DNA of 17,754 bases from Chitinophagales bacterium. GTDB lineage: Bacteria; Bacteroidota; Bacteroidia; Chitinophagales; JAHDHT01. The translations under genes were made by a program, and so were the position numbers. The notes under the pieces were generated by a model, which ran no database searches, was not told the DNA's origin, and saw only the letters and a program-made list of their open reading frames with translations. Below are positions 6,878 to 16,700 of the stretch, one piece after another; position 1 is the stretch's first letter; the number at the start of each line of letters is the position of its first letter. Location of the stretch: the NCBI GenBank assembly GCA_020631175.1, contig JAHDHT010000072.1:1-17754 (forward strand). The letters are read 5' to 3'.

Positions 6878-6915
6878 TAAGGTCGAAAATCCCATAAACG
6901 ATTAAATTTAGAAAC

Positions 6916-9900
6916 ATGAAAGAATTAAGTCAATTGAACTCAGTAATGCGAAACTTCATCTTCCTTCTTTTTTTAGGATTTTGCTTGCCACTGCAAAGTC
7001 TTTTTGCTCAAAATTGTGAAATCACGATTACTCAAGCTGAAGCATACTGTGTATCGAATGCTGTATTTATAGACTTTGAAATGGATACTGCTAATACTTC
7101 AGGATTGTCTGATATTTTTATCGTTTCTTTTAATGGCACAGATTATGGCAGTTTCACACTTGGTCAACAATTTTATACTATTCAATTATTCGGATATAAT
7201 ACAGGACTTGAAAACCTGAATGTATATATGAATGATGACTTGACTTGTACAGATGAGTTTCTGGTAGATCTTCCTGACTGTGGAATATACTGTGATATTT
7301 ATGTAACGACATCGGAAGCTTATTGTGATGGAGCTAACTCGTTAATTGATTTTGAAATTGTTGAACCTCCATATCCCGGTTACGGATTTCAGGCTTTTTA
7401 TGAAGGTATTTATATGGGTACTTTTCCTTATGGACAAGCATATTATACAATAAATGTAAGTGGACTTGGAACTGGTACTAATCAATTATTAATTGAAGAC
7501 CTCGATATTCCGACATGTAATTCTGTAACAATTGCATCAGCTTTAGATTGTAGTTCTTCCAATTGTAATATTGAATTTCAAAATGTGGTACCCTATTGCG
7601 ATTTTGTTTTGGATGAAACAGTGGCCTCTTTTAATGTATTGAATTATGGAAATCCCGGACAATCTTTTAATGTATATTTTGAAGGAACTTTAGTAGGTAA
7701 TTTTGCATATGCTCAACAAGACTTTTTAGTTATTCTAAGTTCTTTTGAAGGTACGGCAGGCAATTTAGTGATTGAAGATGCTGATGATCCTTCTTGTTCT
7801 GATTATTATGGAATAACGGTACCGATATGTGATTGTGGAATAAACTTCGCTGTATATGAAACATTTTGCGCACAAGATGATCCTTTCATAACTTTTGAAA
7901 TAGAAGAACCTGCCAATAATAGTTCAGGATTTTTTGAAGTTTATCTGGATGGAAGTTCGCTAGGAAACTATCCTTACGGGCAGATAAATTATACCATTGC
8001 ATTAGATGCCTCAAATCCAAATTCAGTTTTAACATTGGTGGATGTGGATGATTCATCTTGTAATATCTCTTTAGGATTTTACACACCTGAATGCCAGTGT
8101 ATGATGGATATTACTTCACTCAATGTAGGTTGTGACGCAATTAGTTCTGTAGTTAATTTTGATCTGGCAACTAATATGACTACTGGTGGTTTTGAAGTTC
8201 AATTTGTTGGTCAGACAGTAGACTTTTTTAATTACGGAACAACAAGTTATACCGTAGATTTATCTTCTTATGCCGGCGCATCAGGAGAACTACTTTTAAT
8301 CGATAATGACGATCCTAATTGTACAACGAATACCTTTGTAAATGTACCTGATTGCAGTTTCAATTGCGATCTCTTTATTACAAATTATGAAACTTATTGC
8401 GACAACGATACGCCGTATATAGATTTTGAAGTGAGTGCCGGATCAGGGGTTAGCACATCTTTTGATGTTTATCTGGACGGTGTGTATATGGGATATTTAC
8501 CATATAATGAACCTTTTTATACGATTGACATCACTAATTTTTCATCAGGAGCTTTACTTTATATTGAAGACACCAACAATGATAATTGTTTAGCAGAAAT
8601 ACAGTTTTACGGCATTAATTGCAATTCAAATTGTACAATTGATTTATTAAACTTAAATCAAGTTTGTTATAATTATCTGACACTTGGCTATTTTGAAGTT
8701 GACGGTGCAGGTACAGGATCTATGTTTCAGGTTTATTTTAATAATCAATTTATAAGCAACGAACCTTATAATCAATATAGTTACCAAGTAGATTTAACCC
8801 CCTTTGTCGGGCAAACGGGAACTCTTGAAATACGCGATATCGATAATTCTATTTGTAGTTCTGAAGTTAATATTACAGTCGACGATTGCTCTGCATCATG
8901 TTCTATCGAAAATTTTGAATATGAATATGGGAATTGCACTGGAGATGGATTTGTTTCTATAGAACTGGAGTTTGATGTAGTTAACGGTAATGGTAGCGGT
9001 TTTGATGTATTTTTGGATGGAAACTATGTTGGCTATTACCCTGATTATCCTGCGAACGGTGGAACTTTATATGAAGGCATTCTTCCTGCAGATGGAATGC
9101 AACATTTTATTACAATAGTAGACAATGACAACCCTACTTGTATAATTGTAGAAGAAATATTTAGTCCGACTTGTGGTACTAATCCTGATTGTGGATTTGG
9201 TGGATATGGGCAATTTTTCAGCTATTGTATTGGTGGTCAATCGTATCTAAATCTTGAAATGGTTGAAAACCCAACGAGCTCTTCCGGCTTTGAAATAGAA
9301 TTAAACGGTGTGACATACGGCCCTATCCCATTCGGACAGGATAATTATAATATTCCGGTAGATTTAATCACCGCCGCCATTTCATATGTTACTTTAACCG
9401 ACGTAGATAACCCGAGCTGTAACATTCCGGATATGATTGTTCCGAACACATGCCCATACGAATGTGACCTAAGTGATACAGAATTATTTGCAGCTCCATG
9501 TACTAATAATGAGTTTGCCTTAAACTTAACGTTCCCGAGTATAAGCCCGGGCGGTTCCGGATTTAATGTTTTTGTGGATGGAGTTTTACACACTTCAATA
9601 GGTACTTACCCTAACGGCACCGTTGGTATTTTCCCAATTATTGTAGATTATCCAGGCCAGCAATATGAAATTTTAGTTCAGGATGATGAAAATGAATCTT
9701 GCGTATACTATGAAGTCATTGCTGCGCCATATTGTGATAATTGTGTGATGGATATATTCAATGTGGAATCAACGTGTAATGGCTACGATTCAGAATTAAG
9801 TTTTGATTTATATTCCAGTTATTTTTATGGTGACATTGAAATTTTTGTAGATGGAAACTCTGCAGGAGTTTATCCGGCCGGATTAAATTCATATACAGTG

Positions 9901-12081
9901 ATTATACCTTCTGGTTATGGTTTCACAGATTTGTGGGTGGTAAATTTGAGTAATCCATTTTGTTCAGCAAGTGAAAGTTTTATTCAGGAAGATTGTCCTG
10001 ACATTTGTGACTTAACAATTTCAAACATACAGACATTTTGTGATGGCCCTTACCCATATGTTCAATTTGATTTAAATGGGACTGTATTCGGCAATCAATT
10101 TTATGTAATGTTTGATGGAGTTTTAATGGGCGTATTTCCAACAGGTGATTTAACATACGTTGCCCCTCTTCCATCGAATTATGGCGCAACAGGTTTACTT
10201 GATGTTTATGATAATTTTAATCAGGGCTGTATAGCTAATGAATTAGTAACCATTCCTGATTGCTCTTCTTATTGTCAGCTTCAATTAGAAAATGTTAGTA
10301 CTTATTGTGATGGTAATACAACAATGGTAGAATTCGATCTAAATGCACAATCGCCGGGAGCAAGTGGATTTGAATTATATTTTGGATCCGATTCGATAGG
10401 GGTTTTTGCCTACGGACAAACGACCTACTCTATACCCGTACCGTCTGGCTTAGGTTTTTTCGATCAGTTATTTATAAATGATTTGGATGATGAAACTTGT
10501 GAAGATGATTATGATGTTTGGTTACCGGGCTGCGATTGTCAGTTATTTAATCCGGTTTTAGATGTTAATCCATGCACAACAGATACTACTTTCAGTATAA
10601 CATTAGATTTCGACGCATATGCACCCAGCTCACCTGGTTTTAATTTCTTTAGTTCATGGTTTAATGAAACATATAATTATACCGACCTTCCAATTACTAT
10701 CGACGGTTTGATTGGTGATGGTAGTTTTTATCCTGAATTCCTGATTACTGATATTGCCTCAGGCGGATCTTGTTTTCTTGAAGTTCCCGGATTTGATAGC
10801 CCGGTATGCGAACCGTCTGATGATTGTCAATTAAATGACCTTGAGTTAAGTTTTGATTGTTTAGGTAATGATGAGGTGAGTGTTACGATAGATTTTTCAT
10901 TCAGTAATTCAGGTACGGAAGGATTTAATCTTCAAATCAATAATGACCCGGAAGTATTTTATACCTATGCTCAATTACCGGTGACTGTTGGGCCTTTAGT
11001 TGGGGATGGAATGACTCCTTATAATATTACGCTTACAGATATTGACAGTCTGGCTTGTTCTGAGACTATTTCTGTACCCGAAATTAGTTGCGTATGGCCA
11101 GGTGATGCTGATGATAGTAGGTTAGCTAATAATAATGACATATTAAATTTAGGTCTTACATATAATTTTACAGGTCCTGCGCGTGATGAGCAAGGCATTT
11201 TATGGCAGGCATATGCTGCTGATAGCTGGGATGGAAGTTTTGCATCGGGAGTCAATCATAAACATGCTGATTGTAACGGTGATGGTATCGTTAATGATGA
11301 TGATTTAATTGCTTTAGATAATAATTACGGTTTCGAGCATAATAAAACCAATGAAGATTTATCGGTATACAGTGAAAATGATGCTCCACTATATGTTGAT
11401 CTGCCGACTTCAGTTTTAAATGGTGGCGAAAGTGTCGAAGTGCCAATTATTTTAGGTGATATGTCGATTCAGGTTGAAGATATTTACGGATTAGCCTTCA
11501 CTATCGAATACGATGCTACTATTATTGACAGCAGTTCAGTAACGGTTGACCTATCGGATACATGGTTAGGTGATGTCAATAGCGAACTTATTTCCATCCA
11601 TAAAAACCCTGCAGCAGGTATAATTGAAATTGGTGTTTCAAGAACCACACATATGGCTATAAGTGGCTTCGGTCAAATTGGAACATTGGGTTTTGTTTTG
11701 ATGGAAAATGTGGAAGGAAAAATGGCAGCTGAATTGGTAGTTGACATTAAGCACGTAAAAGCAATAACCTATCACGAAGAAGAAATTATTCTAAATACAG
11801 ATCCTCGATCGGTAGATGTGATTAGCGGTATTGAAGAACCGGTTGTTGATTTAGTTGAGATATACCCTAACCCAACAAGTGGACAAATCATTATTAATGA
11901 TGATTTATATGCCGGCTTAAAAAACATTGCAATATTTAATACACAAGGTGCATTACTAATGAATGTACCTAAAGAAAATAGTTCAACACTGAACATTAGT
12001 CATTTACCGGAAGGTCTTTATTGGTTGAGATTAGAGATGCTGGATGGTAGTATGAAAAATGCATCAGTGATTAAACATTAA
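6916..12081 (+). CDS. Giant T9SS-secreted protein with fifteen four-cysteine repeats, dockerin-like and cohesin-like modules
   Basis: This 1721-residue protein has a signal peptide (residues 11-31, ending SLFAQ). An alternative start at Met11 (6946) gives a more standard signal peptide, so the first ten residues are uncertain. Residues 34-1392 are fifteen tandem repeats of 88-97 residues, each with exactly four Cys. Residues 1393-1472 form a dockerin-like pair of calcium loops: a degenerate DADDSRLANNND and a canonical DCNGDGIVNDDD. Residues about 1488-1638 form a cohesin-like beta-sandwich (YGLAFTIEYD, ISGFGQIGTLGFVL). Residues about 1647-1721 are a type A T9SS sorting domain (EIYPNPTSG, GLYWLRLE, ASVIKH). 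By family knowledge it crosses the outer membrane through T9SS and its tail is cleaved or anchored. Role is unknown: surface adhesin, stalk or matrix protein are plausible inferences. It ends in a strong terminator. Confidence 0.9.
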   Translation: MKELSQLNSVMRNFIFLLFLGFCLPLQSLFAQNCEITITQAEAYCVSNAVFIDFEMDTANTSGLSDIFIVSFNGTDYGSFTLGQQFYTIQLFGYNTGLENLNVYMNDDLTCTDEFLVDLPDCGIYCDIYVTTSEAYCDGANSLIDFEIVEPPYPGYGFQAFYEGIYMGTFPYGQAYYTINVSGLGTGTNQLLIEDLDIPTCNSVTIASALDCSSSNCNIEFQNVVPYCDFVLDETVASFNVLNYGNPGQSFNVYFEGTLVGNFAYAQQDFLVILSSFEGTAGNLVIEDADDPSCSDYYGITVPICDCGINFAVYETFCAQDDPFITFEIEEPANNSSGFFEVYLDGSSLGNYPYGQINYTIALDASNPNSVLTLVDVDDSSCNISLGFYTPECQCMMDITSLNVGCDAISSVVNFDLATNMTTGGFEVQFVGQTVDFFNYGTTSYTVDLSSYAGASGELLLIDNDDPNCTTNTFVNVPDCSFNCDLFITNYETYCDNDTPYIDFEVSAGSGVSTSFDVYLDGVYMGYLPYNEPFYTIDITNFSSGALLYIEDTNNDNCLAEIQFYGINCNSNCTIDLLNLNQVCYNYLTLGYFEVDGAGTGSMFQVYFNNQFISNEPYNQYSYQVDLTPFVGQTGTLEIRDIDNSICSSEVNITVDDCSASCSIENFEYEYGNCTGDGFVSIELEFDVVNGNGSGFDVFLDGNYVGYYPDYPANGGTLYEGILPADGMQHFITIVDNDNPTCIIVEEIFSPTCGTNPDCGFGGYGQFFSYCIGGQSYLNLEMVENPTSSSGFEIELNGVTYGPIPFGQDNYNIPVDLITAAISYVTLTDVDNPSCNIPDMIVPNTCPYECDLSDTELFAAPCTNNEFALNLTFPSISPGGSGFNVFVDGVLHTSIGTYPNGTVGIFPIIVDYPGQQYEILVQDDENESCVYYEVIAAPYCDNCVMDIFNVESTCNGYDSELSFDLYSSYFYGDIEIFVDGNSAGVYPAGLNSYTVIIPSGYGFTDLWVVNLSNPFCSASESFIQEDCPDICDLTISNIQTFCDGPYPYVQFDLNGTVFGNQFYVMFDGVLMGVFPTGDLTYVAPLPSNYGATGLLDVYDNFNQGCIANELVTIPDCSSYCQLQLENVSTYCDGNTTMVEFDLNAQSPGASGFELYFGSDSIGVFAYGQTTYSIPVPSGLGFFDQLFINDLDDETCEDDYDVWLPGCDCQLFNPVLDVNPCTTDTTFSITLDFDAYAPSSPGFNFFSSWFNETYNYTDLPITIDGLIGDGSFYPEFLITDIASGGSCFLEVPGFDSPVCEPSDDCQLNDLELSFDCLGNDEVSVTIDFSFSNSGTEGFNLQINNDPEVFYTYAQLPVTVGPLVGDGMTPYNITLTDIDSLACSETISVPEISCVWPGDADDSRLANNNDILNLGLTYNFTGPARDEQGILWQAYAADSWDGSFASGVNHKHADCNGDGIVNDDDLIALDNNYGFEHNKTNEDLSVYSENDAPLYVDLPTSVLNGGESVEVPIILGDMSIQVEDIYGLAFTIEYDATIIDSSSVTVDLSDTWLGDVNSELISIHKNPAAGIIEIGVSRTTHMAISGFGQIGTLGFVLMENVEGKMAAELVVDIKHVKAITYHEEEIILNTDPRSVDVISGIEEPVVDLVEIYPNPTSGQIIINDDLYAGLKNIAIFNTQGALLMNVPKENSSTLNISHLPEGLYWLRLEMLDGSMKNASVIKH
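7015..11091 (+). repeat. Fifteen tandem protein repeats (four Cys each, about 90 residues)
   Basis: Repeat starts, at the first Cys, fall at residues 34, 126, 217, 307, 395, 484, 573, 662, 759, 850, 943, 1031, 1120, 1208 and 1304 of the giant protein. Cysteines occur at about +0, +11, +75 and +86 in every copy, giving 60 in total and none in between, so two disulfides per repeat are likely. Shared features are a YC(D) after the first strand, then SGFxVYxDGxxxGxxPYGQxxYTI, then IxDxDDPxC, then a PxC at the end. The copies are strongly diverged at DNA level, so this is an old expansion rather than a recent duplication. I do not recognise the domain. A secreted Ig-like beta-sandwich is the most natural guess. 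Confidence 0.9.
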
Positions 12082-12102
12082 TTAAATCCCTTTTCTAGCT
12101 TT

Positions 12103-12139
12103 AATTAAAAGACCGGTTCTTAATTGAATCGGTCTTTTT
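12103..12139. terminator. Bidirectional terminator, identical to the one at 17230-17266
   Basis: A 13-bp stem AAAAGACCGGTTC / GAATCGGTCTTTT (12107-12119 with 12126-12138, one G-U pair) encloses loop TTAATT and is followed by a T-run. A-runs on the other side make it usable from the minus strand too, which fits its place between the convergent giant gene and the 472-aa gene. The whole 37-nt sequence is repeated exactly after the second giant gene. Confidence 0.85.
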
Positions 12140-12140
12140 T

Positions 12141-13559
12141 TTATCGAAATGCTTTTACTTTTTCCAACAACCATTTTTTATCCGCAATATCTTTGGTAGC
12201 TTCTATTTCCTTAATGAGTAAAGGAACTCTGGATTTCCTTTGATAATGTAGTCGTGAAGCTTTTTTAACATACTTAATGAAGTTTTTATAATTTTTTCTG
12301 TGTCTTTCTGATAATACTTTCTTCCTACGTAACATTTTTAAAAAACTAATGATAAGATTATCCATTGCTTCAAATTCTTCCAATTCATAATACGTTTTTA
12401 ATAAAAGAGCTTTTGCATCTAATGCATAAAACAAATCAGTAAGGCTTACCATTTGTAATGCCTGCATTGCAGATTTAAATCGTTCTTCCACAAAATCTAT
12501 TCTTGCTGTATTAAATAACACAGCATTTTCTCTGGATTCTTTCTTTAATAGATACTTATAATCCATTATAAATTTTTTAGCCCATTCCAATTTACTATTG
12601 CGTATACTAACCGAAATAATATTTTTGAAATGCCAAGGACTTAAATATCCGTCTTCTAAAAGTATATCTTTCTCGACTGCAAGTTTGTAAATCTTAAACA
12701 ACTCTTTAATAAACTCTGCATTGCCGTGATTTATCTTTCGAATACAATAATTTAAAAGCATAAAATAGAACTGCCTATGCTCTTGTTCAGCAATTTTATG
12801 GCTATTCTTAACCAAACTGTTCTTTAAATTATAAAAGTTTTGTACTTCTGATGGGTTGCTTAATACAAGGTATAATTGATAATAAAGCTTCACCATTAAA
12901 TGGTCTGCATAAGCCTCGAAATTAAAATACTTAAAAAAGCTTTCATATGTTTCTTCATGCTCTTCTGATTCAATTACATTTTTATTATTAATTTCAGCAC
13001 AAATAATTTCCAATTTCTTCAAAAAATAAAAAATATCAAGTTTTTCATTTAGAGCTCGGTTATCATCTTTAACTATCCTTCCTGAGTTTTTTAAAGTATT
13101 AGTCAGTTTAATTCCAATTATAGGAATTGAATCAAAATAGAATCCTGCATTTCGAATTTCACTACTTCTTTCTTGAGCATCATATTTAGCCGCTACATGC
13201 TTGAAATGTTTTTGTAAATCTTTTTCATTGAAATACTCCATTAAGTATTTTTTTTGCGAGTAATTATCCTTCCTTAGTTTTTTTAAAGTTATATAATCAC
13301 AAATTAGGTCATATAGGTCTGACATTAAATGTCTGATCTTCAAATCATCATATTCCTGTTCAGGAAACAATTTTAAAAAGACGGATTGTTTCATTTGATT
13401 GACCGTATTCAGTTTTTGAACTGTTTCAATACATGCAGAAAGTAATATGGATAGCTTCTTATTTTGATTGAATAAGGGTGAATTGATATAATACGCTACT
13501 TTTTTGAGTTCACTTTGATCAAATTGAGCCAAAACTTCAAGGACCTTTACTTTTCTCAC
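12141..13559 (-). CDS. Helical cytoplasmic protein of unknown function
   Basis: This 472-residue protein has no signal peptide and no membrane segment. The only workable start is a GTG at 13559-13557, because the next ATG is about 55 codons in and would remove the distinctive N-terminus (LAQFDQSELKKVAYYINSPL-FNQNKKL). It is rich in Lys, Leu, Phe and Tyr and almost entirely predicted helical. Repeated helix-pair patterns in the second half (for example DAKALLLKTYYELEEFEAMDN and the preceding ARIDFVEERFKSAMQALQMV) suggest a TPR-like solenoid. I do not recognise a named family. It stands alone between two giant secreted-protein genes, convergent with the first and divergent from the second (162 bp between starts). 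A role in controlling or supporting those proteins is speculation. Confidence 0.75.
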   Translation of the reverse strand: MRKVKVLEVLAQFDQSELKKVAYYINSPLFNQNKKLSILLSACIETVQKLNTVNQMKQSVFLKLFPEQEYDDLKIRHLMSDLYDLICDYITLKKLRKDNYSQKKYLMEYFNEKDLQKHFKHVAAKYDAQERSSEIRNAGFYFDSIPIIGIKLTNTLKNSGRIVKDDNRALNEKLDIFYFLKKLEIICAEINNKNVIESEEHEETYESFFKYFNFEAYADHLMVKLYYQLYLVLSNPSEVQNFYNLKNSLVKNSHKIAEQEHRQFYFMLLNYCIRKINHGNAEFIKELFKIYKLAVEKDILLEDGYLSPWHFKNIISVSIRNSKLEWAKKFIMDYKYLLKKESRENAVLFNTARIDFVEERFKSAMQALQMVSLTDLFYALDAKALLLKTYYELEEFEAMDNLIISFLKMLRRKKVLSERHRKNYKNFIKYVKKASRLHYQRKSRVPLLIKEIEATKDIADKKWLLEKVKAFR

Positions 13560-13691
13560 TCCGACAAATTACATAAATGTGTCAAAATATTTCAATATTA
13601 AGCCTAATATAGGGAGTAAACAGTATTTTTTCTAAAAGAATCCATCCGACATATTGATTTTTTTGTACCTTTTTGTGTGCAGTAATTGTGG

Positions 13692-13699
13692 CATGTTTG
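13692..13699 (+). promoter_or_regulatory. Candidate -7 box of the second giant gene
   Basis: CATGTTTG (consensus TAnnTTTG, first base different) lies 22 nt before the ATG at 13722. T-rich stretches with TTTG occur 16 nt or more upstream as possible -33 elements. The core GCATGTTTGTAA matches GCATCTTTGTAA at the first giant gene. Confidence 0.4.
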
Positions 13700-13721
13700 T
13701 AATATCAAATATTCAACATTT

Positions 13722-16700
13722 ATGAACACTCTATTAAAATCCTTGCTAATCATCCTTTTTACTATTGTTATTAAGCAATCTAATGCATGTGATTGCCTTG
13801 ATTCAGGAGATTTAACCCCGTATGACCAGCTTCTGGAAGAAGGAGCATTCATGTGGAAAGCAACTCCTGCCGGTCCTTTTGAATTGGAAGAAGAAAATGA
13901 ATTCGGAAATTTTGGAAGCCGACTATACAAACTTATTGAACTGTATTCAGGTAATATGTGCAGTTATGCACCTGTTGTAAATCTAAATGAAGATAGCTTG
14001 ATTCATATAGCAGAATATGAAAATGGCTTTGTCAACAATGATTGTTTTTATAGTCTGAATTCTAATGTTGCGGATACTTTTCTATTGATAACAAAAGAAA
14101 TAATTCACTTTGAAGATAAAGTGGCATTTGTATTAAACAATTGCTTTGAAAACAAGGCAGCAATTATAAATGATAGTCTTTTTCAATTGCAATCATACTA
14201 TCAGAATGTAAATACAACATTTCCTTACAATGAGTCTTTTGATAACTTTATTGATACCCTGAGTCATTTTTATAGCAATCCGCTTGCTAGTATTGAGCTT
14301 CAAGAAGATACTATAATATACTTTATTGATAATTACGCTCATCTATCGAGTAACTGGCAAACTTTTAGTATTCACGATTTTATTTCTTTTGATATTTGTG
14401 ATATAAATGACTATGATAAAATTGTAGTATCTGACAATGATGGACCAGCTTCAGTTGTTTTTTTAAACGATGAAACGCAAGATTCATTAACTATTGGATT
14501 TTCATTATGGTTTAGTCCAAACATTGTTGACCGTTTCTTCACTGCTGAACTTTTTCTTTGCAGTGATCTAAATATTTGCGATACAATTCCAATTAATCTT
14601 TCTATTCGATTTCCTTCCAGTAATCTACAGGATGATTATTATTCTACAACTAACAGTGAAAGTATATCCTTTAACCCTATCGAAAACGACGATCTTAATT
14701 TAGATTTCCAAGGGTATTTACCTGAAATAATTTCAAATCCCAATTATGGAATGGTAAATTTCTCAGGATGGAACAATGGGGAATATGATTTTATATATGA
14801 ACCAACATCAGACAGTACTTTTATTGACTCTATAAAATATCGGATCTGTAGCAATTTAGATTGTGATACTGCAACCATGTTTTTCGAACAATATTCCCCC
14901 CAAGTTGAAATGACGAATGAAATAATTCAAATTCAATTATATGACACACTTCAACATATCATATTTTTAAATGATTCAATTTTTATCCAACGAAATTTAC
15001 AACTACCAACAAATCAGTATCAAGGCAGATGGAATTATAAAGCATATGATAATCAATGGTTGGGAGATTGGCCTTATGACTATTTTGATTATAATCCTTA
15101 TAACTTCAGTATTGATATCAATGGTGATGAAACTACATTAAAAAATTTATACGGCTTTATACGTAACAGAGCTCCATGGCCAGGTCTGGATTCATTTGAT
15201 TGGTTTAACAAGATAGAAGATACCTTATATAAGGGCAAAGCAGAATTTATCTTAGATACCGATTATTTAGAATTCTCCACTGAATTTCCGATTCCTACAT
15301 TTCAGCAATTTAATATTACGACAAGTATGTCTGGTTACTTTGGAACTCAAGATGAATATTTAATATGGCAGTGGATGCCGTTTTTTAGTGAAACTAATAA
15401 AGGGTTCATGATGTTTAAGTATGTTGAAGATGCTTCAATAGAAATAATTCAAGAACCAAACCATATTAATGTTGACACTATTCAAAACGGTATACAATAC
15501 AGATCGAATAGTTTTACAAACTGGGAAGAAGATAGTATAATCTATGAAATCTGTATTAAATCTGGACATTGCTTTGAAAGAAAAATTGAATTTCAAAATC
15601 CGTCTAATCACAGTCCTATTCTATCAGTAGATACCTTTGCAATAATACAAGCATCTAACAGTTCATTTTATCCACTATTAAACGACACAGACCCTAACGG
15701 AGATTCATTATTTATAAACGATATGATTTATGATGAATCTATTTTTGATATTCAATTTGAAGCGGACCATTTTAACATTACGCCTATAAATCCATTTCTA
15801 GATTCAGGAACATCTAATTTAATGTATGAAGCATGCGATACATTTTTTAATTGTTCTTTTGAAAATATTGCCATTAAAATAGAACAATGTGAAGCACCTG
15901 TTTCTTATTTTGATTATCAATTCAATCTATTTACAAATGATACTATTTCATTTTATGTAAATAATTCAAGTTACAATGAGCCATTCTATGATTTAGAGCT
16001 TGTTCATTCAAACCATCAAGGTTCAATTTACCTTGAATATTCAAGTGAAGTAGTATGGAAGTATGTACCTCCAGCGAATTTTACCGGAAAAGACACCTTA
16101 TTACATTTTGCAGGTACTGTTTGCAGTGATCATTTATATTATCGATTTGTTTTTGATGTAGATGAAGACACAACACAGTTAGATGAAAATGTCTGGCCTG
16201 GTGATAGTAATAATGATGGAATTGCTTCTAACTTCGATTTACTAAGTATAGGCTTAAACTATAATAAAACCGGACAAGACAGATTAAATGCGACAAGCAA
16301 CTGGATTGGGCAATCAGCGTTTAACTGGTCGAATGCCTATCTTGGTCTTAATGACAAACACAGCGATTGTAACGGAGATGGTATAGTGAGTGAAGCTGAT
16401 ATTGACGCCATTTTACAAAATTATAATTCAACACATAACGAATCCCTTTTCACTCAACCTCCTTATGAATTATCTGATATTTATCCAGATGCACTTTCAG
16501 ATATATTCTTAGTCCCGCAAACCGATACTGTCTTTACAGGTGATACAGTAAGGATACCGATTTATCTTGGAGATGGTTCAGAACTAATTAATGATGTATA
16601 TGGAATTGCTTTTTCAGTTTATTATGATACGACTATTATAGTTCCAAATTCTGTATCTATAAATTTTAATGATGGATGGATTGCTGATGAAGGAGACTAT

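Noticed and set aside
13686..13721. TTG start giving a 1174-aa version of the second giant
   Set aside because: It places twelve residues with Trp, His and Cys before the signal peptide and overlaps the proposed -7 box. The ATG at 13722 gives a standard signal peptide.
13604..13930. 108-codon minus-strand frame over the start of the second giant gene
   Set aside because: It overlaps the signal peptide coding region and promoter of a clear gene and shows no protein-like pattern of its own.
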